Made by a program: the position numbers and the translations under genes
Assembly (NCBI GenBank): GCA_012295275.1
Contig: CM022672.1
Coordinates: 23,559,976 to 23,623,975 of the forward strand
Length of the DNA stretch: 64,000 nt
Direction: 5' to 3'
DNA from: Chrysomallon squamiferum
Lineage: Eukaryota > Mollusca > Gastropoda > Neomphalida > Peltospiridae
The notes under the pieces: generated by a model
What the model saw: the letters and a program-made list of their open reading frames with translations, nothing else
What the model was told of the DNA's origin: nothing
Database searches by the model: none
Shown: positions 26,606-41,811 of the stretch, in pieces
How positions within the stretch are numbered: position 1 is the stretch's first letter
Layout of the letters: each line of letters begins with the position of its first letter

Positions 26606-26843
26606 TAAAATTATATTTACGTTATCTCAGGTTTTTACGCTCCTCTGACGGACACGGGGACACTTGTAGTTAATGGGATTCTGGCATCGTGCTTTGCACA
26701 TTTTCTCCAACAAGATTTGGCACAGTTCTGTTTGTTTCCGTTGCGATGGTTTCCATTGGCTGTTAGAACCGTGGCAAGAAGACGGTCTCAGTCCGCTGAT
26801 GTCTCACGCGAAGGACATACTACTGTATTATTTCCCAGAATAG
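24615..26843 (+). CDS. Cys-rich peptide fused to Hedgehog-type Hint domain, copy 1 (5' exon(s) missing, frameshift in last exon)
   Basis: Exons 24615-24789, 25428-25596, 26137-26234 and 26631-26843. The first begins at an acceptor (CTTTTAAG) and codes for CSCQNREVYCKCGC, then a CC pair and a C, followed by the Hint start CFPGDVSVRLDTGKNVQMKN. Exon 2 carries TFSEVKTFLHREP and ITLSELHIVFASANKS, matching Hedgehog C-terminal blocks. Exon 3 codes for RFARSVKPGDYL, and exon 4 for FYAPLTDTGTLVVNGILASC. Hint domains cleave themselves from the preceding peptide through the cysteine and can attach an adduct. Between 26755 and 26769 this copy has one extra base relative to copy 2. The conserved tail PWQEDGLSPLM resumes in the +1 frame and stops at 26841-26843; unshifted, the frame would run to 27025. 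Upstream signal-peptide exon(s) were not found. Confidence 0.8.
25751..26060 (+). mobile_element. Possible hAT-type non-autonomous element remnant
   Basis: AAGGGTCGGCAACCTTTTTG at the left and a GGGCCGGACTAAA..CTCGCGGGCC stretch at the right resemble the ends common to hAT elements. A (CA)n tract (25834-25878) lies between. It sits in the Hint copy 1 intron. No clean terminal repeat or target duplication is visible. Confidence 0.4.
25834..25878. repeat. (CA)n microsatellite
   Basis: 45 bp of CA repeat inside the Hint copy 1 intron. Confidence 0.95.
26551..26603. repeat. (GA)n microsatellite
   Basis: About 53 bp of GA repeat ends 27 bp before the last exon of Hint copy 1. Confidence 0.95.
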
Positions 26844-28177
26844 CCACGGTTCTGATTCTTATCGCATTTCAGTGTTCCCGAAGATATATGAACATAATGT
26901 ATTCGAAATATAAATTCTTCATTGAAATTAATACATTTTTCTTTTGCATCAATGTATGTATGTATATATGTAAACCTGTAATATTTATAATAGAAACGAA
27001 AGATATAGCGGCGTCCGAGCACTAATTTCCTTCGTTGTTACAAAATACAGAGCAAACTAACGTTTGTTTCTGAGAAAATTTTATATTACTAATATCAGTG
27101 CTTGAATAATAAAAAAATAAAAAAATAAAAATAAAAATCCTCTGCCGGTTGTTTTGGTTAGAAATCACCATTAGGACTTTGTGTTTGAAAAAATCCGCAG
27201 AATTTTTTTTTCATAAACATTATTGCAAAGAAACTAAGTACGGAAGTCGAGAGCATAAGGAATTTCTAAGAATATAGCGGAATAATTATCCAGCACTAAG
27301 TACACTACATTTATGAAAATCCTGTTGTTAAAATCGATTATCGTTAGTAGGACTGGAAATACAGTTTCCAACGAATTTTTCTTATCAAGAAATGAAGGTC
27401 AAATTGAAAGATAATTTTAGGACATGCTCTAATGAACCATTTATCTCATTAAGACGGTAAAAAAAAATAACTGAAGAAATGTTCTTATTGTTCACACATG
27501 AAATCGGCTATGAAAACACTTAGTGGTCTTAAGACTTTAAATAGTCTTATAAAATTACTAAAGTATAGTGCTTCAGAGGCATTTGAGCCGTGTAAAACGA
27601 CTATTATTCTGACTGATGCTGCAGTTGTGAAAAGAACCACACACTAAACCACTTTCCACAACTTTATTTCTACTGAATATAGCAGTACACAAAACACTAT
27701 GAACACATCACAAAGTTAATTATTTTAAAAACGTATATTGTACTAAAAATAAAATAAATAAAATATAATAAAATAAAAAATAAATAATAATAATAATAAT
27801 AATAGTAATAATATCATCGGTAAAAAAGATAATGATAGCGTTATTGTCGTCTTCAAAAACAAACACTAAATTTTAATTATAATATTAATATATATTGTTC
27901 TTACACACAAAGATTAGTCAGTAAAATCTCTCATGGTTAATGATATTTTAATGTAATAAAAATAATAATAATAAAAATTAAAAACCGTATATATAAATAG
28001 TTTACAAATTTTTCACTTTTAGAAAAATCCTGTTTTTATTAATTTTATTAAACATAATTATTTGACGAATAACATACAATATTACAAGAACATATTTGAA
28101 AAGAAATTAAATGCTCAGAAATATATATTTAACAAAAAGGGAAGGTAATCCTTTTGAAATAGTTTTCATTTTATTTC

Positions 28178-28208
<31 letters not shown>

Positions 28209-29445
28209 ACTGTTAAATTTATAATGGCTTTCTAAATCAAATATCTGATTATCATAAAAATTTACATTTAAAATGAAAAAAAGATGTTGATGTATTATTA
28301 AAAAACATAAATATCAACCATATTATTCAAATATTTTTAAAACTTCTTTTTTTGTTCTTACATATCAGTAAATGAACAGAATTCGAAATGATGAAGAACT
28401 GATTAGACAAAACTAACTTGTTTTTTTATTGTTAATCACAGGTTGTAAATGCACATACAATTTCAATCTGCAATACTGCCAAACAACAATTCATGATTGT
28501 AAACACATTCTGTTTTTAACAAATGAGTATTGTCATGTCAGGTTCAGTGTTTCAGGGGCTAAGTCACTGTCATTTGACTGATATATCAGCTTGTACTGGA
28601 ATTAATTATGTAAAACATCCAGATCTGTTTTCATTAACTGACAAACATTATTCTATCACACATTTCAAATGATTGCAAAAAAGTGAAAACAGACATATGT
28701 TATCTAAGAGTGTAACCAGTTACAAATAAATGCTTAAAAAATTTAATAATAATCTTTTAAAAAATAAATAAAGTAATAGCAAAAATGCTGTTGTAGATTT
28801 TTAAATAGCTACCAAAATTAAACATAAATAAAATGCACCATCAGTAACAATTATTTGAATGTTCTAAATATAGTGAACATTCTTTTTTTTAACAATTATT
28901 TAATCAACATCTGTTACTCATTTCTTTCTTTTTTTTAATTACAATTACTGATTATACCGTATACAAAATCTTTTTCTGTGGTGAAATTGTTAATTTTTCA
29001 GGTTTCAGAAAGCTATAATTACATCATAGTAAAAGGCAAGCCTGATAGCACTGATCAATAATTAAACAAATTAATATTTCCACAGCAACAGTAATAAACA
29101 GACACAGTGAGCTGGTTAAATACTGACAATGAAAGTTGTTGCTGTAGACTTGTACATGAGATAAAATAATATCATGTTTAATTTACAAATATAATTTATA
29201 CTTGACATGGTTTGTAAGGAAAACATTCAAATGATGTGAAATTGCTCAAGATATTCAGTTGATGTACCATAAGAAGAAAATAAACTGATTTTCAGAGATT
29301 TCGTCACATTTTATAACTGTGGATAACAGACTGTCAACCTCTAATACTTCCTGATATAACTGCATTTAAGATGAAAAAAAATATATAGCTAGAGAGAGAG
29401 ACAGACAGATAATTTGTATTTTGTTTAGTTAGTAGGTATATACAT
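26844..29445. other. Intergenic: Hint copy 1 3' region and ACADSB 3' UTR side
   Basis: AT-rich with no supportable coding region. The part nearest 29445 is presumed ACADSB 3' UTR. Poly(T) lies near 28170-28203. No other structure is recognised. Confidence 0.55.
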
Positions 29446-32400
29446 TCACAGTGAGCTTTCCTTCTCTAAACATCTGGCTATAGTGTTCAGCTGAATGTTG
29501 CTTGTACCTTCGTAAATTGTACCTGTAAACAAACATATACCGAATCAACATTTTATATGATTTCAAACCAAAATAATGTACATTTTTTCTTGTACTATTG
29601 TTCTTCCAATAAAAAATGTTTTCTTCATTTTTGGAATAAAGTATTATTTGAAATATTTTTGATATTTTATTGTAATATGAAATATTCAGTCAGTAGAAAT
29701 GATTTTGATTAACAATATATTTTAATTACATAAAAACACACAGAAAAAACCCCATAACAAAACAACATACACTGTAAACTGTCTTAAATAATTTTATGAA
29801 TTCTTAAAATAAAATTATATATAAACCAATCCTGTCTTGACCAGAATTATTTTAGTTAAGCATTCATATATATTCTTCTAACATCTTCCCACCAAAAAAA
29901 ACCCCAAAGAAATATAATGCAAAAATGAAACAGATGAGATTAGTTTTGGTTTTCTAAAGATGTTAAAAACTTTTAATATTGAAATATTATTGATGATATT
30001 TTTTTTTTTTTTTTTTTGTATCCCATTTGTACTATGCATAAGATAAAAAATAACAACAAGCAATGAAAACAGAAAATAGTTGTAACAGTTACCTATTTTA
30101 CAATCTCTATAATATTTCTCAACAGGATAATCTTTTGTAAAGCCAACACCTCCAAGAAATTCCACACATTTTGATGTAACTACTTGGGCAACCTAAATAA
30201 AAAATACATGTGAAATTGAAATTTCTAATAATGAACGTATTTGAAGTAAAGGAAGAAATATTTTAAAGCTACAATTATGATATATATATATATATATATA
30301 TATGAATGATTTTTTTTATACCAGACAATTTCAATCCATTTTATTACCCTCAAACAAATGGATTATCACTGGAAAAAAATGTCTTATTGTTTAAGACTGA
30401 AAATGTGTGGTTTATGTAGTATTCACCTTTCAGCATACCAGGTGAACCAAGAGAAACAAAGCTGCTTGGATTTCAAAGTTAATTATGCTATAGGTTCAAG
30501 TCTATATTTTATTATTCCATTTGCCTAGCCTGAGGACCATGTCCCACAACACAGGTTTACCTCAGAAGACATGTATTTAGCCATGGAAGCCTCTTTAACA
30601 CAGGGAAGTCCTGCTTCCTTGCGACGAGCTGCATTGTACACCATTAACCTGGCTGCCTCAATCTGAGTGGACAAGTAGGCTATTTGATGTTGAATAGCCT
30701 GTAAAACAAATTATCTAACTCTGAAATGTATCTTTAAATAAAACGTAATTATTTTAAATTTAAAAATTAATTCACACATGTGTAGATCAGTTTTTTTTTA
30801 TAATAAACATTAATATGAAAGAAGCATATTGTTGTCACTCACTGAGAATGAGATATTTGTACAGGCTGATTAACAGCAACAAATATTTTTACAGATACTT
30901 CCCCATGCAAGACTAGTTGAAGTCTGTCTAAGACGGTTTACAAGTTATTCCAGCCCCCAATAGCTGCTACAAAAAGAAAAACTATGTAATTGTTTACAAA
31001 CCTGAAAATCCCATATTCTTTTACCAAACTGTTTCCTCTCTTTCACATACTCAAAAGCATGATGTAAACATCCGTCAGCCAAACCAATCATCTGGAGGTG
31101 AAATAAAACATACATGTAGGATAATACAGCAGGTCAGTTTAAAGAATGCCAAATGCAATACAAACCAGAATTATTGCAGTTAATGCACAATTATAATTTA
31201 TGGGACTGAACAAACAACTTTTACTAACAATAAAACATGAAAGAAAATAATGTGTTTTTTTATTTTTTTATTTATCTCCTTGATGCACAGAAAATCCATG
31301 TAAAATGACAATAAAAAAATATAAAATAAGAAACTTGTAAAACTAACTAATGTAATGAACAGATTGTAACCTTCACCTACTTGTCCAAGTATATTAGATT
31401 TAGGAACCAAATGAAACAACCAGTCTGAAACTGCAAAATTTTTACTTCACTATATTTTTTTCTTCTGAACTGTTCCCTTTTTGTGTTGCAAAAATAAGAA
31501 ACTTAAGGCTTGTTTGATTATTATGGTCATATTTTATTGCTAACAAAATAAATCTGATCAAGAGATTAATACACTTAATGAATATGCAATTAATCCATGA
31601 ATACATCAGTAATGAGTTTTATATATATATATGTATGTATATATAAAGAGACATAGAGATAGATAGTGTGTGGGTGTGTGTGGATATTACCTGAGCCCCA
31701 ATACCAATTCTTCCTTCATTTAAATTCCGATGGCCAACTTGTAACCTTCACCTACTTGTCCAAGTATGTTAGATTCAGGAACCTAAACAAAATGGTGCAC
31801 CAAATGAATCAACTAAATATTTAAAGGCTATATATTTTTCAGATAAATTAATTCTGGTTGTACTGAGACACACAGTATATATTTTAAAAATGTTAAAATA
31901 AAATAAGACAAAATTAAGAGCTTCAAGTTAGTTTATGAAATGATAATGATCTTAGTAAGCTGTAATGATTATATGTTGCATATGTAATTCAGCTTTTACA
32001 TTTTTACTGAAAATGGTAAAATCAGTGCTTCCTACATTTTTTTTTTTTTTTAATTTATCACTAGTAATAATACTAGCATAATATATTTTAACAAAAATCT
32101 GTCCTTTATGTTAATAATCAAAATTGTACAGGTGCATGAAATAATAATTAATTAATTATTCTTATCAGTGCTTTTCTAAAATTTACTTTGTTTACAAATT
32201 TGTTTAAGAAATAAATACATAATGTTAAAATTATATAAATAATTTAATGCATTGTTACATGACTGTATTAATACCTTGACATTGTCAAAATGCAGAGTAC
32301 ATGTTCCTGATGCTCTCAGTCCAAGCTTGTCTTCTTTCTTGCCTATACTAAAACCTTCCATGCCTCGTTCAACAATAAAACAAGTTATACCCCTATAACC

Positions 32401-35400
32401 CTGCAAATATTTCAAATTTAAAACAAAAAGTTCAATGTAAACATTAAAACTCACAGATCAATTTTCTATCTTCACTTGCTAAATGTCAAACATTTCTTTT
32501 ATGACACCATTAAACTAGAGCACTTAGAATAATTCTCAATGATCAGCTACTGGATGTAAACATCGATTTAATGACATTGCAAAACTAGAAAATTACAGAA
32601 TGACTTTTGTCTATTAGCTTCTGTATATAAAAAACCCCAACTATTTAATAGAATATTATATTAGATAACTGTCTATTTTTAGCTACTGGACATTTATGTT
32701 CATTCCGATATATATAGATTCCACATCAAGCAATCTTTCTAGTTATACATTAGGTAGTTGCACAAGTTAAGCATATAATATTTTTGTGTAAGACATGCAG
32801 GTGAAGAAAACTAATAGAGGAACTAACCTCAGTGGGTTTGGCATTTGCAAACACCAAAAATATATCTGCCAAATCGGAGCTTGAAATCCAGATCTTGTTT
32901 CCATTTAAAATGTAGCCATCTTCTTGTTTCACTGCAGCAGTCTTCATTGCAAAAGCATCAGAACCTGATTCAGATTCTGACAGACAGAAACAACTAATCT
33001 GAAGAATAAATAAAGTTAAAAACATGGCTGTGTATTTTAGGGAATTAACCAAATAGTTTGTGAACTGCATCCAGCTGATGATAGAAATGACAACAGTTCA
33101 TGCTTTATTATCCAGTAAAAAAAAAAAAAAAAAAAAAAAAAGTTAATTTATCTGCATTTGAACATAATTAAAATTACACTATTAAAAATTTGCCAGAAAC
33201 TTCAAATGACAAATATAATTATGTATTATTTTCTAATTTCTTAATACATTTTCTACCAGATTTCATCAACAGAAATTATTTAGAATTAATAGTTAATGGT
33301 GGTAATATATACAGAATTGCGTAGACTATTACTACCAGTAAAATATCATACAGTATCAGTTGCCAGCCGAGGTAGATATTTTTCTTTTTGTTCTTTGGTT
33401 CCATATCTCATAATCAGTGCATTATTTAGAGTGTTTTGAATGTCAACACAAATGGCAATGGATGGGTCAACTTTGGCGAGCTCCTCAATGACCAAGTTAC
33501 AGACCATGAATGTGGAACCAGCACCTCCATAATCTGAGTCAATTTCTATACCAAACATCTATAAATGAATAACATTATATAAACATATAAAAAATAACTA
33601 CACTGGTACAGTGAGATTTGATTACTTTCTTTTTTTTATTATTTAAACATTATATAAACACTTAAAAATGTTGCCTTTTTTAACAAATATTTATAACTGT
33701 TAGTACATTGATGTTTGATTACACCTTGCTTCTTATTATGAAAATATTTAACACATATTAGTTTAGATGAAATTCTAATTTATGTCCATTAAATAAAAGT
33801 TCAAGCAACTCACTCCATTCTCAAACAAAGCATTAACAACAGACTTGTCAAACTGGCCATCTTTTTCCATCTTCTGGACAAGAGGCTGGATTTTTTCTTT
33901 AGCTAGCCTGGCAACTAATAAAAAAAATACTACTAACTAAATTACAATAAAATCAAATCAAAATCAAAAGAATGAAGGTATTTTTTAATGACATTTGAGT
34001 TCATTTATATTAATACAGTGGATCCTCTATAAAATGAACATGTTGTTGACAATAAAATGTATTTGTTTTGGACAGGGATTGTGTTTATAACAGTGTTTTT
34101 ATTGACAGTGGGATGAAATACAGATCAGTGAGATTTCTGATGAAGAAAAACATGCATGGTAATGTATTCTTCTTTCTTTTTCTTTTTTTTTTAAAAAAAA
34201 AACAAAATATTTTTGTTATAGTTTTTTGGTCTTCATTTAAATTAGAGGCATTAGGCATATACTAAATTACTGTTTAAATTTGAAATATGTCAATCAAAGA
34301 GAATAGCTGACTGCAATTACAAAATACTTGGCAATATGAAGTGGAAATTTCCAAGGTAAATATACGGAATTGTCATTAATTTTGAAATCAGCCTCTATAT
34401 TTATGTAATATTGTTTATTTAGTGAGGACAAAAAAAAAAAAAAAAAAAATATTATTTTTAAAATGACCTACATAAGCAGTGAAGAAGACTGACACTCACT
34501 AATAAGTTAAACTGATTTTAGGTTCACAAATGTGACAAAACACACAAACACACAGACTGAGTTCAGACTTTTACCAGTTTCTTTCATCATTCGTTCATCA
34601 TCTGAAAGCATATCTAGTGGCAGATGTGAAGACAAGGTTGCTTGTTGTGTTGAGAACATTCTGCAGAGATTTGCTTTTCCAGGGAGATTTCGCAACTGAC
34701 TGACAGTGCTCCACTGTAACCATGGTGATCGTGAAAACTGAAATTGAGTAACACTTCTTGAAACAAGTTAAAACATTTCTTTGGCACATTTACTTTTAAA
34801 TCTTTATATATATCTCCTTACACATGATATTTCTATTAATAATAATGCTGTGTTTGGTATGCACTGACTTAAATTTGTAACACTTTGTTTGAAATGTGCT
34901 TACCAATAATCACACTGAGGCTTTTGAGTGAAATATTTGAACAAATACACAAATACAATCATATTTGAATTAGGCATTACTATTTTCAAGAACACACTGA
35001 TGTAATTCATACTGCATATACTCAAGTTATAATTGAATAATTGAACAAATATGGTACATGCAATATTATATTTAAACATGCAATGATTTCCTGTAAGTTG
35101 TTATCAGTGTTATTCAAAATGTTGCTCATAGTAATTACTTCAAATCTGGACAGGAATGCACCCGATTATGCAGTGTTGTCAGTGTATTCTGGTGGCTGAT
35201 GTAGATTTAAAAATACAACAGTTAATCTACATATCAGAAAACTAAATTTTGCTTATTTGTACATAAAAAAAAAAAATCACTGATCCATGCTTTATCTAAA
35301 TTTATTTTGCACTCTGTTTTGTTAAAATGATACTGGCATTCTTTTTTCCACATCGGGACTGAATTAAATTGTTATATAAAAATATAAGCCTGGTTTATGT

Positions 35401-35500
35401 GAAATTATATTTTTCATATGTGTATCTGTTTGCTTGTGTGTGCAACTTTGTGTGTGTGTTTATGTGTGTTTATATTCTCATATTTAGAAACACACACACA

Positions 35501-35548
<48 letters not shown>

Positions 35549-36251
35549 ACTGACTAAGAAAGTGAAAGGCAATGGTAAAAATCCATTTACAATATTGTTA
35601 CTTGTGTCTTTGATCAACATCTGATTAAAAAACTCAAAGATTACAGTTTCATGTCGGCCTCTGTATCTGGAAAATTAAATGTTATGATTTCGTTTCTGAA
35701 TGCATCAATATTATTAAGATTAATTAAATTTGTTTTTTGTTTTTTACAACAAATCTGTAAAGATGTTATTTTTAACACCGTTAGGGTTACAATTACCACA
35801 ATCGTGACAACGGTAATGAATGACAGAAATTTGCAATTATCATTTCAATAAAAAATATAACAGTATATTATTATATTATATATATCTATAACAATAATCT
35901 TTCTCACAGGATAACTACTGACACAATTCAAATTTTATGTTATTGTAGAAACAGTTCTTAACAATTTAACCTTGTCTATAACTCTTAAGCTATTTTTTTG
36001 TTGTTGTTGTTTTTGTTTTTTTTTTTTTTTTTTTGGGGTTTTTCTGTGTTTTTTGCAGATCTGTCAAATTTTCTATTTTTATTTTGTATCATGTACAGTC
36101 ATTGACATGTGGAGAAACACACATAATAGTGAAAATTCAGTATTTTTTGTTTAAAATGACTGTTTGCTACATGCATCTACAAGCCATATAACATACAAAC
36201 CGTCGAAGTTGTTCGAGAACACGTCCGTAAAAATATAAAGGACGCAGCCAT
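29446..36251 (-). CDS. ACADSB: Short/branched-chain acyl-CoA dehydrogenase, mitochondrial (one frameshift)
   Basis: Eleven exons on the minus strand: 36251-36201, 34737-34575, 33914-33814, 33558-33352, 32998-32828, 32400-32275, 31782-31691, 31091-31002, 30698-30561, 30192-30093, 29522-29446. They give about 438 aa (human 432). The enzyme is a mitochondrial FAD flavoprotein that oxidises 2-methylbutanoyl-CoA in isoleucine breakdown. Exon 1 ([17 protein letters not shown]) is an Arg/Ser-rich targeting peptide. Family blocks follow: [58 protein letters not shown] and [19 protein letters not shown]. The terminal exon has [16 protein letters not shown], whose Glu in YEG is the usual catalytic base. 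Exon 7 is 92 nt instead of 93: one base is missing near 31721-31730, turning the expected N-E-G-R-I-G-I block into an early stop. Confidence 0.9.
31364..31407 (-). pseudogene. Partial duplicate of ACADSB exon 7 inside an intron
   Basis: 44 bp match the first half of exon 7 (31739-31782) at all but two positions. They code for [14 protein letters not shown] followed by unrelated sequence. It lies 375 bp downstream of the parent exon on the same strand. It lacks the exon's 3' half and donor, so it is not an alternative exon. Confidence 0.8.
35503..35547. repeat. (ATT)n microsatellite
   Basis: 45 bp of ATT repeat in ACADSB intron 1. Confidence 0.95.
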
Positions 36252-37894
<1,643 letters not shown>

Positions 37895-38746
37895 ATGTGT
37901 GTCATGTTGCTGGGTTTTTTTGTATTATACATTTCTGCTTCAGAAACAAATAAAGGTAAGCTTTTGGAGTAAACGAATAACTAATCATTTTGATGTTAGC
38001 AATGTTACAATAGATGTTAGGAACGTTTCCCGTATTGTGATGGTATAATTATTGCATCATTTGTGCGCGTGTGCGTGTCTGCGTGCGTGCCATCATGTGT
38101 GTCTGAATTATAATATTTATAACGCAGGTTGTATTCGTGAATATAAGTAAACATAATTTATGCGTATGTATATGATTTGATTATATAAACAGGCATTGGT
38201 ATTTAGAAGGGTATATAACTAGATGTGAGTATATAGTAGGGTATATAACTAAGTCTGAGTATGTAGAGGGTATATAACTAGATCTGATTATGTATAATAG
38301 GGTATATCACTAGGTATGATTATATAGCAGGGAATATAACTAGGTCTGAGGATATACAACTAGGACTGAGTATGTAGTAGGGTATATAACAAGATCTGAG
38401 TTTACAGTAGGGTATAGAACTGCGTATGAGTCGGTGTGTGTTTTTGTGTGTATATCTGCGTATGTATGTGTACATCTGTATTTGGTTTAAGCTGTGAGAG
38501 AGAAACAGATGTGTTATAATCTGATTATTTCACATTAAATTTATATATATTAATTTTAGGGCAAATAAACAATCAAAATCTAAAGAGATCTTATGTAAGT
38601 TGTAATTTTGAATATTTACAGTGAATCACATAATATAATGATTAATGCAGCAGGCTGAAAAAGTTATCTCTTGATTTTTAATATATAATTATTTCTTTTT
38701 TTATTAATATTTTGTTTAATTTTTTGTTGTTGTTGTTGTTCTTCTT

Positions 38747-38815
<69 letters not shown>

Positions 38816-41290
38816 GTTACTATTATTATTATCGTTCTTGTTGTTCACAAAGAGTTAAAAAAATAAATAACCAGAATAATATTTTGTTTGAAAATAATAC
38901 ATATGAATATAAAAATCGTGTTCGAAATCTGGCAACAGAGAAAAATAGTTTCATATTTGTACTTAGAAGGATCAGTTATGTGACCATTATGCTTCAGCTA
39001 ACATTCTGATTAGCACTCATTAATTGTGTATCACTGCACATTAATATTGACGCATTATGGAATAGTTCTTGCTCTCATTACAGTAAAATGCTTTTTCAAA
39101 CACATAAAATTTAGTTGTCGAGAAATTGTCTCACAAGTAGATGATATTAAGTTTTGCTTTTGTTATGCAAATAAACAAATAAATCAGATTTGACAAAGGT
39201 CAATGTACAGCGTAACTTTACATCTGAAATCTGCAATGGCTGAGGTCTGTACAACTGCATTAGTTTACGATTATATATCTGAGTACCTCTAACCAACTAA
39301 TCTCCTCATCATACCTTTAAATCTCTCCTAACCGAACATTAACAGTTTAACGTTATTCTTAAAATGTAAACTTTTAGATTTTTTTTCTTTTTATTGGAAA
39401 AACATCAACAACAACAACAAAAAATTAGGGAAGTTGTCGTTGTGGGAAACAAATCTTGCTTTGTAAATGTGGATGCCATCCTGGGACATATTCTAAAGAG
39501 TACATACATAAATGTTGTAAACCATGCTTAAAGCCTGGCAAATGTTTTCCTGGCGATGCCACTGTGCTGCTGGACACAGGGAAATCTGTCCAAATGAAAA
39601 ATCTTGCTGTAGGGCAAAGGATTCTTACTGGTATGTCAAACTATTTTTTTTTTCTCCCGGTATGGAATGATGTCTTGAGTTTTCTGCTGACATAAATATT
39701 TATTTATATACTTTTTCTTTGTACTATATTTTCAATAAATGAATGTAAATGAGGATGTGTTAAAAATAACCACTGTTAATGGTAATAATAAGTACTGTGA
39801 ACCATTACATTAATAAAATAATACTCAAGATGCGACAAAACAATTTGATTTACGAAACATATTTAACATTTTAAAACCAAGATACGACAAGCGCGAGAAA
39901 ATGTGAAGCAAGAGCTTGGACAGTATTTAAATATTACAGTAATATTTACGTAGGCATGACTTACACCCAGCAGTGTTAAATATAACATATAAATATAGTA
40001 TTGATTATATACGGCTTTCAAAGATAACAACGAATATACCAAGTGTGTTTGTAAACCAGATATAATATTGGCATGTGGACGCTATAACCCGTTCCTTAAA
40101 TTAGATACTGTTTTGTGATTTATAAAAACAAGAAACACTTTAATAAAATATGTCTGATTTGGCAAAGATTTTAAAATTACAATGTTCATTGCTTTTCGTT
40201 TCAGTACAAAATGGAAAACGAGTATTTTCTGAAGTCAGAACATTTCTCCATCGCCAACCAGAACAAAATACGACATTTTTCACAATGATAACAGAACAAG
40301 GCCATCAACTTTCTCTCTCAGAATTTCATGTTATATTTACTTCAGCAAACAAGTCAGCCAATATGGAGCCTAGGTTTGGTTTTCTTTTAGTTTAAGCATA
40401 ATAAAATAATGTTTAAGGAAATCTTATTAAAACGTTAGGTGAATAATATTTCTTCCTCTACCAAATAAAATTTCTATTTCGTACATATTAACGTTTTAAA
40501 AATTAAGATAAAAAAAAAATATATATAAATAGCTACTACAAGAAGGAATATTTTAAAAATAAAAATATTACAAATGCTTATATACTGGAACACGTTTTGG
40601 TGGATAATACATTATGGAAGAAAGAATTTAAACATTTCTCAAATACAATTGAACTAATTAAAGGAAAATGATTAGATACTTTCTTCGTGGTTACTTAATT
40701 TATAACTTGTTTTTTTTCAGTTTTGCTAAATCTGTGAAACTAGGTGATTATATATTTACCACGGCAAAATGCCCAGATGATCTCTGTCCAGAACGAATTG
40801 TACGAATAGTTCTCTCTATAAAACAAGGTAATCTAATTATGGTTCCAGTAGTCGCAGTTTTAGTACTAACAGTAGTAACAGTAACAGTATTAGTAGTCGT
40901 ACAGCAGCAGGAAAAGAAATCATCGCAGTAAACATGATAGTCATCGTGATGACAACTGCAGTAGTGAATATTACGTAAAATCATTTTTTAGCAGTAATAA
41001 AAAATATATGATTATTAATAATATTAAGAAAAATAATATCAATCAAGTTATTTAAATAATTATTAAAACCAGGTTTGTACGCTCCTCTGACGAATACTGG
41101 AACCGTTGTTGTTAACAAGATTGTGACATCCTGCTTCGTAAACTTTCTCAAACACGATATAACACAGATCATACTACTTCCATTTCGATGGTTTCCTTCG
41201 CTGATACTGCCGTGGCAAGAAGACGGTTTGAGTCCATTGTTATCAAACATGGAATATATATTATCATATTATTATTTTCAGTTCACTTAG
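37895..41290 (+). CDS. Secreted Cys-rich peptide fused to Hedgehog-type Hint domain, copy 2
   Basis: Six exons: 37895-37955, 38560-38594, 39429-39630, 40205-40373, 40721-40827, 41073-41290 (263 aa, all phases consistent). Exon 1 codes for a likely signal peptide (MCVMLLGFFVLYISAS). Exon 3 codes for GSCRCGKQILLCKCGC, then CC and C, then the Hint start CFPGDATVLLDTGKSVQMKN. Exon 4 has VFSEVRTFLHRQP and LSLSEFHVIFTSANKS. Exon 6 has LYAPLTNTGTVVVNKIVTSC and ends PWQEDGLSPLLSNMEYILS...FQFT. Block order equals that of the Hedgehog C-terminal domain, which cleaves the chain before its cysteine. The predicted released peptide is about 50 aa with eight cysteines. The Asp used by Hedgehog to activate cholesterol is His here, so the adduct is uncertain. 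Exons 1-2 rest on splice signals and the signal peptide only. Confidence 0.8.
38208..38431. repeat. Minisatellite, about 30-bp unit, 7-8 copies
   Basis: Diverged tandem units of the form AGGGTATATAACTAGATCTG followed by about 10 bases (AGTATATAGT). It lies in intron 1 of Hint copy 2. Confidence 0.85.
38753..38815. repeat. (ATT)n microsatellite
   Basis: About 60 bp of ATT repeat in an intron of Hint copy 2. Confidence 0.95.
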
Positions 41291-41476
41291 GCTTTCTGCA
41301 TCTTCCAAAAGAGATATGAAAACAAAATTGTTTCGAAAATAAATTCTGCTTGAAGAATAATTAATACAGTTTTTATGTTATTTACCTCACTGAATGTTGA
41401 CATTTGTTATTTCTTCATAATTTGTTAATTCAAATCTCGGTATTTAAAAAAAAAAACAGGAACAAATTCTCTCTCA

Positions 41477-41572
<96 letters not shown>

Positions 41573-41763
41573 ACTGTAATTTCATATATTTTAACGTTAT
41601 GTACATTAAAAAGGTTAATGTTCTTGCTGATGATATCAATGATTATACCTGCTGATGAAATAACCAATATTTATGAAGAAAGACATAAAGAAACAAATGA
41701 GTTTTCAAAACATTTTATTTTATTTTATATATTTTTTTAATATTTTAATCATTTTTATTTTTA

Positions 41764-41811
<48 letters not shown>

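Noticed and set aside
26717-27025. Long open frame at the end of Hint copy 1 taken as the real C terminus
   Set aside because: The last 85 codons of this frame have no counterpart in copy 2, while the +1 frame keeps the conserved tail and stop; the long frame is a by-product of the frameshift.
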